A DNA stretch of 64,000 bases from Thermomonas alba (GCF_022419205.1 NZ_JAJOZU010000003.1:248001-312000); one strand, 5' to 3'. Shown: positions 33,136-46,092, counted from the stretch's first letter. Notes: generated by a model from the letters alone, not told the origin. Made by a program: numbers and translations.

Positions 33136-33722
33136 GCAATATCGTCCGATCAGTACTGGAGGCCGCCAGTAATCCGCTGCCGGAAGGGCGCCTGGACGAC
33201 ATCCTGCGTCCGGATGGTGACAATCCGCTGCTGCAGAACGGCTTCGTCACCACCAGCATGGATGCGCTGTGGAACTGGGCGCGCACCGGCTCGATGTGGC
33301 CGATGACCTTCGGTCTGGCCTGCTGCGCGGTGGAGATGATGCACGCCGGCGCGGCGCGCCTGGATCTCGACCGCTACGGCGTGGTGTTTCGCCCGTCGCC
33401 GCGCCAGTCCGACGTGATGATCGTGGCCGGCACCCTGGTCAACAAGATGGCCCCGGCGCTGCGCAAGGTCTATGACCAGATGCCCGATCCCAAATGGGTG
33501 ATCTCGATGGGCAGCTGTGCCAACGGTGGTGGCTACTACCACTATTCGTACTCGGTGGTGCGCGGCTGCGACCGCATCGTGCCAGTGGATGTGTATGTGC
33601 CTGGGTGCCCGCCGACGGCGGAAGCATTGGTGTACGGCATCCTGCAACTGCAGAAGAAGATTCGCCGCATGGAACAGAATCCATTCTCGCGGACGCCCAA
33701 GCCGGAGGGTGCGCGCGCATGA
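33132..33722 (+). CDS. nuoB: NADH-quinone oxidoreductase subunit B
   Basis: Peripheral-arm subunit that holds iron-sulfur cluster N2, the last cluster before quinone. The 196-residue product shows the ligands as the adjacent cysteines in [10 protein letters not shown], the cysteine in [10 protein letters not shown] and the cysteine in [10 protein letters not shown]. It overlaps nuoA and nuoC by 4 bases each (ATGA), suggesting translational coupling. Confidence 0.97.
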   Translation: MSNIVRSVLEAASNPLPEGRLDDILRPDGDNPLLQNGFVTTSMDALWNWARTGSMWPMTFGLACCAVEMMHAGAARLDLDRYGVVFRPSPRQSDVMIVAGTLVNKMAPALRKVYDQMPDPKWVISMGSCANGGGYYHYSYSVVRGCDRIVPVDVYVPGCPPTAEALVYGILQLQKKIRRMEQNPFSRTPKPEGARA

Positions 33723-34477
33723 CCGCTTTGGCACGAGAGTTGGCCGCACGCTTCGGCGCGTCTGCGGTGCAGGTCGCGCAGCCGCGCGGCGAGGTGACGC
33801 TGGAGGTCCCGGCGTCCGACTGGCTGTCGGTGTGCGCCGAGCTGCGCGACGCGTTCGGCTTCGATACCTTCATCGACCTGTGCGGGGTCGATTACCTCGG
33901 CTACGGCGAAGACGAATGGGATACCGAGGGAGTGACCTCGGAAGGATTCAGCCGTGGCGTGGAAGGGCAGGGCCCGGGGCGCTTCGCGTGGGGGCAACGC
34001 CCCATGCACCAGGTCGAGGAGCCGGTGGCGATGCTGCCGGATGAGCGCCCCAGCCGGCGTTTTGCGGTGGTTGCGCATTTGCTGTCGATCGCCCGCAACC
34101 AGCGTCTGCGGGTGCGTTGCTTCGCGCCCGACGATGGGCTGCCGGTGGTGGCCTCCATCACGTCGGTGTGGCCGGGCGCCAACTGGTTCGAGCGCGAGGC
34201 GTTCGATCTGTTCGGGATCATTTTCGAAGGGCATCCGGACTTGCGCCGGATCCTGACCGACTACGGTTTCGTGGGGCATCCGTTCCGCAAGGATTTCCCG
34301 TTGATCGGCAATGTCGAGGTGCGCTACGACGAGGAGAAGCAGCGCGTGGTGTATGAGCCTGTCACCAGCGTCGAGCCGCGCGTGGGCGTGGCCCGCGTGA
34401 TCCGTCACGATGCCCGGCTGGCCGTTGCCGAGGCCGAGCGCAGCAGCCGCATCCTGAGCCGTGAGGTGCGCCGATGA
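33719..34477 (+). CDS. nuoC: NADH-quinone oxidoreductase subunit C
   Basis: Peripheral-arm subunit of complex I (30-kDa type), separate from NuoD here rather than fused as in E. coli. The 252-residue product has the family signature [29 protein letters not shown], divided here as [12 protein letters not shown] and [14 protein letters not shown], and HPFRKDFPL. An acidic and glycine-rich insertion of about 40 residues (about 62-105, beginning [11 protein letters not shown]) interrupts the N-terminal domain; similar insertions occur in xanthomonad NuoC as I recall. ATGA overlaps at both ends. Confidence 0.95.
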   Translation: MTALARELAARFGASAVQVAQPRGEVTLEVPASDWLSVCAELRDAFGFDTFIDLCGVDYLGYGEDEWDTEGVTSEGFSRGVEGQGPGRFAWGQRPMHQVEEPVAMLPDERPSRRFAVVAHLLSIARNQRLRVRCFAPDDGLPVVASITSVWPGANWFEREAFDLFGIIFEGHPDLRRILTDYGFVGHPFRKDFPLIGNVEVRYDEEKQRVVYEPVTSVEPRVGVARVIRHDARLAVAEAERSSRILSREVRR

Positions 34478-35784
34478 GTGCACATCCGCTTCCAACCAGC
34501 GACGCGTTTGCCAGCAATCCGGCCGAAGCGCAGCAGGAGATCCGCAACTACACGCTGAACTTCGGCCCGCAGCACCCGGCCGCGCATGGCGTGCTGCGTC
34601 TGATCCTGGAGATGGATGGCGAGGTGGTGCGTCGCGCCGACCCGCATATCGGCCTGCTTCACCGCGCTACCGAAAAGCTCGCCGAGAGCAAGCCGTTCAA
34701 CCAGTCGATCGGCTACATGGACCGGCTCGACTACGTCTCGATGATGTGCAACGAGCACGCCTACGTGCGCGCGATCGAGACGCTGCTGGGGATCGAGGCG
34801 CCGGAGCGGGCGCAGTGGATCCGCACCATGTTCGACGAGATCACCCGCATCCTGAACCACCTGATGTGGGTCGGCTCGAACGCGCTCGACCTCGGCGCGA
34901 TGGCGGTATTCCTGTATGCCTTCCGCGAGCGCGAGGAGCTGATGGACTGCTATGAGGCGGTCAGCGGCGCGCGCATGCATGCGGCCTACTACCGACCCGG
35001 CGGCGTCTATCGCGACCTGCCTGACCGGATGCCGCAGTACAAGGAATCGCCCTGGCGCAAGGGCGCCAAGCTCAAGCGCTTCAACGAGTGGCGCGAAGGT
35101 TCGCTGCTGGATTTCCTGGAGCATTTCACCCAGGACTTCCCCAAGCGGATCGATGAGTACGAGACCCTGCTGACCGACAACCGCATCTGGAAGCAGCGCA
35201 CCGTCGGGATCGGCGTGGTCACGCCCGAGCAGGCCAAGGCCTGGGGCATGAGCGGCCCCATGCTGCGAGGCTCCGGGGTCGCCTGGGACCTGCGCAAGAA
35301 GCAGCCGTATGCCAAATATGCCGAGGTGGATTTCGACATCCCGGTGGGTGTGAACGGCGACTGCTACGATCGCTACCTGGTGCGCATCGCGGAGATGCGC
35401 GAGTCCAACCGCATCATCGCCCAGTGCGTGAAGTGGCTGAAGGCCAATCCGGGCCCGGTGATGCTGGACAACTACAAGGTGGCGCCGCCTTCGCGCGCGG
35501 ACATGAAGCAGAGCATGGAAGCGCTGATCCACCACTTCAAGCTGTTCACCGAGGGCTATTGCGTGCCTGCCGGCGAGACTTACGCCGCGGTGGAAGCGCC
35601 GAAGGGAGAGTTCGGCTGCTACCTGATCAGCGATGGCGCCAACAAGCCATTCCGCGTGCACCTGCGCGCGCCCGGTTTCGCCCATCTGTCCTCGATGGAT
35701 GAAATCGTCAAAGGCCACATGCTGGCCGACGTGGTGGCCATGATCGGCACCTACGACATCGTCTTTGGTGAGATCGACCGATGA
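34474..35784 (+). CDS. nuoD: NADH-quinone oxidoreductase subunit D
   Basis: The 49-kDa-type subunit that forms the quinone pocket with NuoB. The 436-residue product contains the hallmark [15 protein letters not shown] (residues about 29-43) with the quinone-contacting His, and [19 protein letters not shown] and RPGGV motifs, and ends in DIVFGEIDR. Its start overlaps the nuoC stop and its stop overlaps the nuoE start (ATGA both). Confidence 0.98.
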   Translation: MSAHPLPTSDAFASNPAEAQQEIRNYTLNFGPQHPAAHGVLRLILEMDGEVVRRADPHIGLLHRATEKLAESKPFNQSIGYMDRLDYVSMMCNEHAYVRAIETLLGIEAPERAQWIRTMFDEITRILNHLMWVGSNALDLGAMAVFLYAFREREELMDCYEAVSGARMHAAYYRPGGVYRDLPDRMPQYKESPWRKGAKLKRFNEWREGSLLDFLEHFTQDFPKRIDEYETLLTDNRIWKQRTVGIGVVTPEQAKAWGMSGPMLRGSGVAWDLRKKQPYAKYAEVDFDIPVGVNGDCYDRYLVRIAEMRESNRIIAQCVKWLKANPGPVMLDNYKVAPPSRADMKQSMEALIHHFKLFTEGYCVPAGETYAAVEAPKGEFGCYLISDGANKPFRVHLRAPGFAHLSSMDEIVKGHMLADVVAMIGTYDIVFGEIDR

Positions 35785-36307
35785 GAGCAACCGGCAATTT
35801 CGAGGCCTGTCGCCATGTCGATCCGATGGTTGTGCTGTCGGATGCGACGCGGGCCCACATCGACCACTGGCTGACCAAGTTTCCGCCGGATCGCAAGCGT
35901 TCGGCGCTGCTGCAGGGGCTGTTCGCCGCCCAGGAGCAGAATGGCGGCTGGCTGACCGACGAACTCATGGCGGCTGTGGCCAAGTACCTGGACCTCCCGC
36001 CGGTATGGGCTTACGAGGTGGCGACGTTCTACTCGATGTTCGAGACCAAGAAGGTCGGCCGCAACAACGTGGCGTTCTGCACCAACATCAGCTGCTGGCT
36101 CAATGGCGCGGAAGATCTGGTCGCGCATGCCGAGAAGAAGCTGGGGTGCAAGCTGGGTGAATCCACTGCCGATGGCCGCATCTACCTCAAGCGCGAGGAA
36201 GAATGCGTGGCCGCCTGCTGCGGCGCGCCGGTGGTGGTGATCAACGGGCATTACCACGAAAAGCTCACCCCTGAGAAGGTGGACGAGCTGCTGGACGGGC
36301 TGAAGTG

Positions 36308-36308
<1 letters not shown>
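35781..36308 (+). CDS. nuoE: NADH-quinone oxidoreductase subunit E
   Basis: 24-kDa-type subunit of the NADH dehydrogenase module, carrying the [2Fe-2S] cluster N1a. The 175-residue product has the thioredoxin-like fold with cysteine ligands in [11 protein letters not shown] and in [11 protein letters not shown]. It overlaps nuoD by 4 bases, and its TGA shares a base with the nuoF ATG. Confidence 0.97.
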
Positions 36309-37671
<1,363 letters not shown>

Positions 37672-37675
<4 letters not shown>

Positions 37676-39906
37676 GCGCACAACCCGTCAATCCGAATCT
37701 GCCGCCTGATCATGTCACCATCACCATCGATGGTGTCGAAATGGCGGTGCCGAAGGGGTCGATGATCATTCAGGCCGCCGACAAGGCGGGCATCCCGATC
37801 CCGCGTTTTTGCTATCACGAGAAGCTGCCGATCGCCGCCAACTGCCGTATGTGCCTGGTGGACACCGAGATCGGCGGACGCCCTGCGCCCAAGCCGTCGC
37901 CGGCCTGCGCCACCCCGGTCATGGACGGGATGAAGGTATTCACCCGCAACGAGAAGGCGCTGAAGGCGCAGCGCAACGTGATGGAGTTCCTGCTGATCAA
38001 TCACCCGCTGGACTGCCCGATTTGCGATCAGGGTGGCGAGTGCGAACTGCAGGACCTGTCGCTGGGCTATGGCCGCTCGGTCGGCCGCTTCGTCGAGCGC
38101 AAGCGGGTGGTGCCAGACGAGGATCTCGGCCCGCTGGTCGCCACCGAGATGACCCGCTGCATCCAGTGCACGCGCTGCGTGCGTTTCACTGCGGAAATCG
38201 CCGGCACTTACGAGCTGGGCGGCATGCAGCGCGGCGAGAATCTGCAGATCGGTACCTACGACGGCCAGCCGCTGATGACCGAGCTGTCCGGCAACGTGAT
38301 CGACGTGTGCCCGGTTGGCGCGCTCACCAACAAAGTGTTTCGCTTCAAGGCGCGTCCGTGGGAGCTGATCGCGCGGCCTTCGCTCGGCTATCACGACGCT
38401 CTCGGCAGCAACCTGTTCCATCACGTCCGCCGCGGCGAGCTTCTGCGCAGCGTGCCGCGCGACAACGAGGCGGTGAACGAGTGCTGGCTGTCCGACCGCG
38501 ACCGCTACGCGCATGAAGGGCTGACCGCCGACGATCGCGCCACGGTGCCGCTGCTGCGCGAGGGCGACGGCTTCCGCGAGGCGACCTGGGACGATGCGTT
38601 GGCGCGCGCTGCGCAGATCCTGCGCGAGTCTGCTGGCGACGACCTCGGCGTGCTGGTGCATCCGGCGACGTCGAACGAGGAGGGTGCCCTGCTGGCGCGG
38701 CTGGCCAAGGGACTTGGCTGCGGCAACATCGATCACCGCATCGGGCAGCTCGACCTCTCCGACGGCGCCGTTGCCGAGGCGTTCGCGATGCCGGTGGCCG
38801 AGATCGAGCAGGCAGATGCCATCGTCATCGTCGGCTCCAACCTGCGCCATGAAGTTCCGCTGCTGCACCAGCGCGTGCACAAGGCGGCCAAGCGCGGGGC
38901 GAAGGTGCACGTGGTCAATCCGGTGGACTTCGATTTCACCTTCAAATCGGCGTCCAAGCACATCGTGCCGCCGGCGCAGCTGGCTTCGGCGCTCGCTGGC
39001 GTCGATCTGGGTGACGCCACGCGCGTTGCGGTGATCGTGGGCGGCGTGGCCGAAAACGGCCCGCATGCGGCCGCCATTCGCCAGGCAGCGGCGGCGTTCG
39101 CCGCGGCCCGCAATGCGAAGCTGTGCCGTATCCCGCAGGGTGCGAACGCCCTGGGCTTGACCCGGCATGGTGTGCTGCCCACCGGGCTGGATGCGCAGGC
39201 GATGCTGCGCCAGCCGCGCAAGGCCTACGTGCTGTACGGGATCGAGCCGGGCTTGGACTTCGCCGACCAGCAGGCCGCGCTGAAGGCGCTGGGCGGCGCG
39301 CGGGTGGTGGCGTTCAGCCAGTTCGCCTGCACATCGACCCGCGCGGTCGCCGAGGTGATCCTGCCGATCGGCGCGCTGCCGGAAATCGATGCCACCCTGA
39401 CCAACCTGGACGGCCGCGATCAGCAGGCGATGGCGGCAGCCAAGCTGCCTGGCCAGGCCCGCCCCGGCTGGCGCGTGCTGCGCGCCCTCGGCGGCGCGCT
39501 GGCGCTGCCGGGCTTCGAGTTCACCGACCTCGACGGCCTGCGCGCCGGGCTGGCCCCGGTGGCCGTGCAGGTCGCCGCGGGCAGCGCCGCGCCGGCCGCT
39601 GGCAATGGGTTGCAGGTGGCCGCCTCGCAGGCGATCTACCGGGTGGATGCGGTGGTGCGTCGCAGCCATGCGCTGCAGGCACATCCGCTGAATGCCGGCC
39701 CGCATGCCAGCCTGAGCCCGGCGGATGCCGCCGCGATCGGCCTGGTGCAGGGTGCGATGGCGAAGTTCTCCACCGCCGCCGGCACCGCCACCCTGCAGGT
39801 GCGGCTGGATGCGCGCGTGGCCCCGGGCTGCGTGTGGCTGGAGTCTGGCTACGCGGCGATCGCGCCGCTGCTGGCCGCGGCCACGCTGGAGGTAGCACGA
39901 GCATGA
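37672..39906 (+). CDS. nuoG: NADH-quinone oxidoreductase subunit G
   Basis: 75-kDa-type electron-transfer subunit. The 744-residue product has an N-terminal [2Fe-2S] ferredoxin domain ([16 protein letters not shown] and PACATPV), the His/Cys cluster motif [14 protein letters not shown], the [4Fe-4S] motif [10 protein letters not shown], and a long C-terminal molybdopterin-oxidoreductase-like domain that is catalytically degenerate in this family. It starts with GTG overlapping the nuoF stop (GTGA) and ends overlapping nuoH (ATGA). Confidence 0.96.
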
Positions 39907-41012
39907 GTACGACCCTCTACGCCCTGCACGTCAATCCGCTGATGCAACATCTGATCGACCCGCTGCACGCGGGCCTGCTGTCGTTCGGCACCCTCGGCCT
40001 GCTGGTCTGGACCGTTTTGAAGATCCTGGCGATTGCCGTCCCGGTGATCGTCACCGTGGCCTTCTACGTGGTCTGGGAGCGCAAGATCATCGGCTGGATG
40101 CACGTGCGTCACGGCCCGATGTATGTCGGCTGGGGCGTGCTGCAGGCGTTCGCCGACGTGTTCAAGCTGCTGTTCAAGGAAGTGGTGCAGCCAACGGCGG
40201 CGCACCCGGTGCTGTACCGCCTGGCGCCCTTGCTGGCGCTGGTGCCGGCATTTGCCGCCTGGGCGGTCGTGCCTTTTGATGCCAAGGTGGTGCTGGCCAA
40301 TGTCAATGCCGGCTTGCTGTATCTGCTGGCGATGACCTCGCTGGGCATCTACGGCGTGATCCTCGCCGGCTGGGCGTCGAACTCGAAGTACGCTTTTCTG
40401 GGCGCCATGCGTGCCTCCGCACAGATGATCAGCTACGAAATCGCGATGGGCTTCGCGCTGGTCGGCGTGCTGATCGCCGCGGGCAGCCTGAACCTGTCCG
40501 AGATCGTGATGGCGCAGGCGGGACACGGCTTCCTGAGCTGGTTCTTCATTCCGCTGCTGCCGCTGTTCGTCGTCTACTTCGTGTCCGGTGTGGCCGAGAC
40601 CAACCGCGCGCCGTTCGACGTGGTGGAAGGCGAGTCCGAGATCGTGGCCGGCCACATGGTGGAGTACTCCGGCTCGCAGTTCGCGCTGTTCTTCCTGGCC
40701 GAATACGCCAACATGCTGCTGGTCAGCTTCCTGACCTCGATCTTCTTCCTTGGTGGCTGGCTCAGCCCGTTCCACGGCTGGGGCATCCCGCTGCTGTCGG
40801 CGGATGGCTGGTGGTGGCTGCTGGCCAAGGTGTTCTTCTTCGCCACCTGCTTCATCTGGTTCCGCGCCGCGTTCCCGCGCTACCGCTACGACCAGATCAT
40901 GCGGCTGGGCTGGAAGGTGTTCATCCCGATCACCATCACCTGGATCTTCGTGACCGCGCTGCTGGTGTATTTCGGCGTGATCGGTGGCAATGCGATGGGG
41001 GCGGCGGCATGA
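39903..41012 (+). CDS. nuoH: NADH-quinone oxidoreductase subunit H
   Basis: Membrane subunit beside the quinone chamber. The 369-residue product has about eight transmembrane helices and the conserved loop [20 protein letters not shown], the [19 protein letters not shown] motif and the end-region [23 protein letters not shown] overlaps the nuoG stop and its own stop overlaps nuoI (ATGA both). Confidence 0.97.
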   Translation: MSTTLYALHVNPLMQHLIDPLHAGLLSFGTLGLLVWTVLKILAIAVPVIVTVAFYVVWERKIIGWMHVRHGPMYVGWGVLQAFADVFKLLFKEVVQPTAAHPVLYRLAPLLALVPAFAAWAVVPFDAKVVLANVNAGLLYLLAMTSLGIYGVILAGWASNSKYAFLGAMRASAQMISYEIAMGFALVGVLIAAGSLNLSEIVMAQAGHGFLSWFFIPLLPLFVVYFVSGVAETNRAPFDVVEGESEIVAGHMVEYSGSQFALFFLAEYANMLLVSFLTSIFFLGGWLSPFHGWGIPLLSADGWWWLLAKVFFFATCFIWFRAAFPRYRYDQIMRLGWKVFIPITITWIFVTALLVYFGVIGGNAMGAAA

Positions 41013-41500
41013 GCAAGGTAGTGTCCTACTTCAAGAGCCTGCTGCTGCTGGAGCTGCTCGGCGGCCTATGGCTGACGCTGAAATATCTGTTCCGTCCGAA
41101 GTACACGATGATGTACCCGATGGAAAAGATTCCGCAGTCGCCGCGCTTCCGCGGCATCCATGCGCTGCGGCGGTATCCGAACGGTGAGGAGCGTTGCATC
41201 GCATGCAAGCTGTGCGAGGCGGTGTGCCCGGCGCTGGCGATCACCATCGAGGCCGGGCCGCGCGCAGACGACGGCAGCCGCCGCACCACCCGCTACGAGA
41301 TCGACCTGTTCAAGTGCATCTTCTGCGGATTCTGCGAGGAGTCGTGTCCGACCGATTCGATCGTCGAAACCCACGTGCACGAATACCACTTCGACAAGCG
41401 CGGTCAGAACATCCTGACCAAGCCTCAGCTGCTGGCCATCGGCGACCGCCTGGAGGCGGAAATCGCCGAGCGCCGCGCCGCCGATGCTCCCTACCGTTGA
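41009..41500 (+). CDS. nuoI: NADH-quinone oxidoreductase subunit I
   Basis: Ferredoxin-like subunit holding clusters N6a and N6b. The 163-residue product has two [4Fe-4S] motifs, [12 protein letters not shown] and [12 protein letters not shown], and an amphipathic N-terminal helix. It overlaps nuoH by 4 bases; a 13-base gap to nuoJ is one of the few spaces in this operon. Confidence 0.98.
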   Translation: MSKVVSYFKSLLLLELLGGLWLTLKYLFRPKYTMMYPMEKIPQSPRFRGIHALRRYPNGEERCIACKLCEAVCPALAITIEAGPRADDGSRRTTRYEIDLFKCIFCGFCEESCPTDSIVETHVHEYHFDKRGQNILTKPQLLAIGDRLEAEIAERRAADAPYR

Positions 41501-41513
41501 GGCAGGACTTTCC

Positions 41514-42152
41514 ATGGATTTCGATTTTCCGACTCTTGCCTTCCTGGGCTTTGCGGCGGTGGCCGCGATCGCCGCGCTGGCCACCATTGCCGCGCGTAAC
41601 CCGGTGCACGCCGTGCTGTATCTGGTGCTGACTTTCTTCTCGGTGGCCTGCACCTGGATCGTCGGTGGCGCCGAGTTCCTCGGCATCGCCTTGGTGTTGG
41701 TGTACGTGGGCGCGGTGATGGTGTTGTTCCTGTTCGTGGTGATGATGCTGGACATGGACAAGGCGCCGATCCGCCAGGGCTATGTGCGCTACCTGCCGAT
41801 CGGCTTGCTGGTGGCGGTGGCGATGCTGCTGGAAATGCTGGCCCTGATCGGTGTGCGCAGCGCCGTACAGACGCCGCTGTCCGACACTGCCGCAGTGGCT
41901 GGAGACATTCCCAATACCACCTGGCTAGCACGGGCGCTGTTCACCGATTTCATGCTGCCATTCGAAGTGGCGGCGGTGATCCTGACCGTGGCAGTCGTGG
42001 CCGCCGTCATGCTGACCCTGCGGCGGCGTGAAGGAACGCGCCACCAGAATCCGTCCGAGCAGGTGCGGGTGCGTGCGGCCGAGCGCGTGCGGATGGTGAA
42101 GATGGCGGCGGAAATGCCAGCACACGATGGCCGGACCGGGGAGGGCGCGTAA
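41514..42152 (+). CDS. nuoJ: NADH-quinone oxidoreductase subunit J
   Basis: Membrane subunit with five predicted helices, including the conserved [21 protein letters not shown] helix pair, cited here as [18 protein letters not shown]. The product is 212 residues. I start at ATG 41514 ([10 protein letters not shown]), which has AGGA upstream; an in-frame ATG 30 bases earlier lies inside nuoI. The stop TAA shares a base with the nuoK ATG. Confidence 0.95.
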   Translation: MDFDFPTLAFLGFAAVAAIAALATIAARNPVHAVLYLVLTFFSVACTWIVGGAEFLGIALVLVYVGAVMVLFLFVVMMLDMDKAPIRQGYVRYLPIGLLVAVAMLLEMLALIGVRSAVQTPLSDTAAVAGDIPNTTWLARALFTDFMLPFEVAAVILTVAVVAAVMLTLRRREGTRHQNPSEQVRVRAAERVRMVKMAAEMPAHDGRTGEGA

Positions 42153-42475
42153 TGGCAAACCTGATGTCGGCCCTGACCTTGGGGCATTACCTCGCGCTGG
42201 GCGCTCTGCTGTTCTGCATCAGCGTCGCTGGCCTGTTTCTCAACCGCAAAAACGTGATCATGCTGCTGGTCTCACTGGAGCTGATGCTGCTCTCGGTGAA
42301 CATCAACTTCGTCGCGTTCTCGCGCGCGTTGGGCGACGCCGCCGGTCAGGTGTTCGTGTTCTTCATCCTCACCGTGGCCGCGGCCGAAGCTGCGATCGGC
42401 CTGGCGATCTTGGTGACCCTGTTCCGCAACCGCCGCACGATCGACGTGGCGGACATCGATAGCTTGAAGGGCTGA
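42152..42475 (+). CDS. nuoK: NADH-quinone oxidoreductase subunit K
   Basis: Small three-helix membrane subunit related to MrpC, part of the proton-translocation path. The 107-residue product contains the conserved acidic positions in [18 protein letters not shown] and [17 protein letters not shown]. It overlaps the nuoJ stop (TAATG) and is followed by nuoL after 4 bases. Confidence 0.97.
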   Translation: MANLMSALTLGHYLALGALLFCISVAGLFLNRKNVIMLLVSLELMLLSVNINFVAFSRALGDAAGQVFVFFILTVAAAEAAIGLAILVTLFRNRRTIDVADIDSLKG

Positions 42476-42479
42476 GCTG

Positions 42480-44546
42480 ATGGATTCGGCACTCATGATT
42501 TCCAAGACCCAGCTCGTGCTGGTGGTGCTGCTGCCGCTGCTGGGTAGCCTGCTGGCCGGCCTGTTTGGGCGCCAGATCGGCCGCGCCGGCGCGCACACCG
42601 TGACCATCCTCGGCGTTGCCGCCAGCTGCGCGCTGTCGGTGCACGTGCTGTGGCAGCTGCTGCACGGCGCGCCGGTATTCAACGAGAACCTGTACACCTG
42701 GATGCAGGTGGGCGATATCTCGGTGAACGTCGGCTTCCTGGTGGACAAGCTGACCGCGATGATGATGGTGGTCGTCACCTTCGTGTCGCTGCTGGTCCAC
42801 ATCTACACCATCGGCTACATGGCCGATGACGACGGCTACCAGCGCTTCTTCAGCTACATCTCGCTGTTCACCTTCTCGATGTTGATGCTCGTGATGAGCA
42901 ACAACTTCATGCAGCTGTTCTTCGGCTGGGAGGCGGTGGGGCTGGTGTCCTATCTGCTGATCGGCTTCTGGTACAAGCGTCCGACCGCGGTGTTCGCCAA
43001 CCTCAAGGCGTTCCTGGTCAACCGCGTGGGCGATTTCGGCTTCCTGCTGGGCATCGCCGGCGTGCTGCTGTGGCTGGGCACCCTGGACTACGGCACCGCC
43101 TTCGCCAATGCCGACGCGATCCGCGGCGCCAGCGTCGAGATCCTGCCGGGTCACGCCTGGTCGGTCGCCACCGTGATCTGCATCTGCCTGTTCATCGGCG
43201 CCATGGGCAAGTCCGCGCAGGTGCCGCTGCACGTGTGGCTGCCGGATTCGATGGAAGGCCCGACTCCGATCTCCGCGCTGATCCACGCCGCGACCATGGT
43301 GACCGCCGGTATCTTCATGGTGGCGCGCATGTCGCCGCTGTTCGAGCTGTCGGAGACGGCGTTGAACTTCGTGCTGTTCGTCGGCGCCACTACCGCCTTC
43401 TGGACTGGCCTGATCGGCATGGTGCAGAACGACATCAAGCGCGTGGTGGCGTACTCCACCCTGTCGCAGCTGGGCTACATGACGGTGGCGCTGGGTGTGT
43501 CGGCATACTCGGCCGCGGTGTATCACCTGATGACCCACGCTTTTTTCAAGGCGCTGCTGTTCCTGGGCGCCGGCTCGGTCATCATCGGCATGCACCACGA
43601 GCAGGACATGACCAAGATGGGCGGCCTGCGTAAATACATGCCGGTCACCCACCTGACCATGTGGATCGGCACCCTGGCCTTGGTCGGTACCCCGTTCTTC
43701 AGCGGCTTCTACTCGAAGGACACCATCATCGAGGCGGCCGCCGAGCATGCGCAGACCCATGCCGGGTGGATCGCGCAGTACGCTCATTGGGCAGTGCTCT
43801 TGGGTGCGTTCGTGACCAGTTTCTACAGCTTCCGCCTGCTGTACCTGACCTTCTTCGGCGAGGAGCGTTTCCGGCATGCGCACGGCGATCATCACCATGC
43901 CCATCATCACGATGAGCACGGCCATGGCCATCATGGCGAGCATGCCCCGCACGAAAGCCCATGGGTGGTGACGCTGCCGCTGGTGCTGCTGGCGATTCCC
44001 TCCGTGTTGATCGGCTTTTTCACGGCCGGGCCGATGCTGTTCGGCACCGACGTGCTGGGCCACGTGAAGCAGGCGCCGTATTTCGCTGGCGCGATCCAGG
44101 TGCTGGAGCAGAACGACGTGATGGCCAGGCTGGCCGAGGAGTTCCACGGCCCAGTGGCGTTCGCGCTGCACGGCTTTCTGGCGCCGGCCTTCTGGCTGGC
44201 GTTGGCCGGGTTCCTGCTGGCCACCCTGCTGTACCTGATCAAGCCGCAGCTGCGCGCGGACATCACCCGCGCGCTGGCGGGCCCGATCCGCGTCCTGCAG
44301 CGCAAGTTCTACATGGACGATCTCTGGATCAATGTCTTCGCCGGTGGCGGCCTCAAGCTCGGCAAGGCATCCAGTGCGATCGATGCTGGCCTGATCGACG
44401 GCATCGTGAACGGCAGCGCGCGCCTGGTCGCCGCGCTCGCAGGAACATTGCGCCGGGTGCAGACCGGCTACCTCTATCACTATGCCTTCGCCATGATCCT
44501 GGGCCTGGTCGCGCTGCTGGCGATGGCCCGCTATTACTGGCAGTAA
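42480..44546 (+). CDS. nuoL: NADH-quinone oxidoreductase subunit L
   Basis: Distal antiporter-like subunit with the long lateral helix. The 688-residue product (E. coli NuoL is 613) has the core motifs FFGWEAVGLVSYLLIGFW, LPDSMEGPTPISALIHAATM and the conserved lysine segment QNDIKRVVAYSTLSQLGYM. Between two membrane segments it carries a striking histidine-rich loop (residues 466-491, 14 His in 26). The start ATG lies 4 bases after nuoK; another ATG five codons in is possible. Confidence 0.96.
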   Translation: MDSALMISKTQLVLVVLLPLLGSLLAGLFGRQIGRAGAHTVTILGVAASCALSVHVLWQLLHGAPVFNENLYTWMQVGDISVNVGFLVDKLTAMMMVVVTFVSLLVHIYTIGYMADDDGYQRFFSYISLFTFSMLMLVMSNNFMQLFFGWEAVGLVSYLLIGFWYKRPTAVFANLKAFLVNRVGDFGFLLGIAGVLLWLGTLDYGTAFANADAIRGASVEILPGHAWSVATVICICLFIGAMGKSAQVPLHVWLPDSMEGPTPISALIHAATMVTAGIFMVARMSPLFELSETALNFVLFVGATTAFWTGLIGMVQNDIKRVVAYSTLSQLGYMTVALGVSAYSAAVYHLMTHAFFKALLFLGAGSVIIGMHHEQDMTKMGGLRKYMPVTHLTMWIGTLALVGTPFFSGFYSKDTIIEAAAEHAQTHAGWIAQYAHWAVLLGAFVTSFYSFRLLYLTFFGEERFRHAHGDHHHAHHHDEHGHGHHGEHAPHESPWVVTLPLVLLAIPSVLIGFFTAGPMLFGTDVLGHVKQAPYFAGAIQVLEQNDVMARLAEEFHGPVAFALHGFLAPAFWLALAGFLLATLLYLIKPQLRADITRALAGPIRVLQRKFYMDDLWINVFAGGGLKLGKASSAIDAGLIDGIVNGSARLVAALAGTLRRVQTGYLYHYAFAMILGLVALLAMARYYWQ

Positions 44547-44565
44547 GGTCGGAACCGACGACGAG

Positions 44566-46092
44566 ATGGATACCGCAAGCGTGACCCACTGGCCCCTGCT
44601 CAGCCTTCTGATCTGGCTGCCGATCCTCGGCGGCGTGTTGACTCTGCTGGCCGGCAACCAGCGCCCGCAGCTGGCGCGCTGGACCGCGCTCGTCTTCGCG
44701 CTGCTGACTTTCCTGCTCAGCATCCCGCTGTTCACCGGCTTCGAGTACGGCAGCGCGGCGATGCAGTTCGTCGAGCAGCGGCCCTGGATTCCGGCATATG
44801 ACATCCAGTACCACCTTGGCGTCGATGGCCTGTCGGTGCCGCTGATCGGCCTGACCACGCTGGTCGGCGTGCTGGTGCTGATCGGTGCCTGGGGCTCGGT
44901 AGAAAAGCGGGTGGCGCAGTATTTCGCCAGCCTGATGCTGCTGGAAGGCGCGATGGTCGGCGTGTTCTGCGCGCTCGATTCCCTGCTGTTCTACGTGTTC
45001 TTCGAGGCCATGCTGATCCCGATGTTCATCGTGATCGGCGTGTGGGGCGGCCCGCGCCGCATCTACGCCGCGCTGAAGTTCTTCCTGTACACCTTCCTCG
45101 GCTCGGTGTTCATGCTGGTCGGGCTGATCTACCTGTACCTGAAGGGCGGCAGCTGGCAGATCGCGGACATGGCCGCGCTGCCGCTGACCATGACCGAGCA
45201 GACCTGGCTGTTCTTCGCCTTTTTCGGCGCGTTCGCGATCAAGGTGCCGATGTTCCCGGTCCACACCTGGCTGCCGGATGCGCACGTGGAGGCGCCGACC
45301 GGCGGCTCGGTGGTGCTGGCGGCGATCATGCTCAAGATCGGCGGCTACGGTTTTCTGCGCTTCACTTTGCCGATCGTTCCAGATGCCGGGCATGCGTTTG
45401 CCTGGCTGATGATCGCCTTCAGCCTGATTGCGATCGTGTACGTCGGCCTGGTGGCGCTGGTGCAGGCCGACATGAAAAAGCTGATCGCTTACTCGTCGGT
45501 CGCGCACATGGGGTTCGTGATTCTCGGCACCTTCATCGCCTTTTCGCTGGTGCGCGACCAGCAGGCGATGGATGCGGCACGCCTTGGCCTGCAGGGCGCG
45601 ATGGTGCAGATGGTGTCCCACGGCTTCATCTCCGGCGCGATGTTCTCCTGCGTCGGCGTGCTCTACGACCGCATGCACACGCGCATGATCAAGGACTACG
45701 GCGGAGTGGCCAAGGTCATGCCTTGGTTTGCGCTGTTCTGGGTGCTGTTTGCGATGGCCAACTCCGGCCTGCCGGGCACCAGCGGTTTCGTCGGTGAGTT
45801 CGTGGTCATCCTGGCCGCGTTCCAGCATAGCCCGCTGATCGCGCTGGCGGCTGCGCTGACCCTGATCATCGGCGCCGCTTATTCGCTTTGGCTCACCAAG
45901 CGCATCATCTGGGGCGACGTGGGCAATGCGCATGTCGCCGAGCTGAAGGACATTGATCTGCGTGAATGGATCGTGCTGGGCGTGTTCGCCGCCTTCACCC
46001 TGGCGCTGGGCATCGATCCCAAGCCGCTGACCGACCTGATGGAGCCTTCCATCGCGCAACTGGCGGGCCAACTCGCCGCGACCAAGCTTTGA
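44566..46092 (+). CDS. nuoM: NADH-quinone oxidoreductase subunit M
   Basis: Antiporter-like membrane subunit. The 508-residue product has about 14 helices, the charged residue region FFEAMLIPMFIVIGVWGG, the segment FPVHTWLPDAHVEAPTGGSV and the lysine-containing VQADMKKLIAYSSVAHMG. It lies 19 bases after nuoL and 4 bases before nuoN. Confidence 0.97.
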   Translation: MDTASVTHWPLLSLLIWLPILGGVLTLLAGNQRPQLARWTALVFALLTFLLSIPLFTGFEYGSAAMQFVEQRPWIPAYDIQYHLGVDGLSVPLIGLTTLVGVLVLIGAWGSVEKRVAQYFASLMLLEGAMVGVFCALDSLLFYVFFEAMLIPMFIVIGVWGGPRRIYAALKFFLYTFLGSVFMLVGLIYLYLKGGSWQIADMAALPLTMTEQTWLFFAFFGAFAIKVPMFPVHTWLPDAHVEAPTGGSVVLAAIMLKIGGYGFLRFTLPIVPDAGHAFAWLMIAFSLIAIVYVGLVALVQADMKKLIAYSSVAHMGFVILGTFIAFSLVRDQQAMDAARLGLQGAMVQMVSHGFISGAMFSCVGVLYDRMHTRMIKDYGGVAKVMPWFALFWVLFAMANSGLPGTSGFVGEFVVILAAFQHSPLIALAAALTLIIGAAYSLWLTKRIIWGDVGNAHVAELKDIDLREWIVLGVFAAFTLALGIDPKPLTDLMEPSIAQLAGQLAATKL

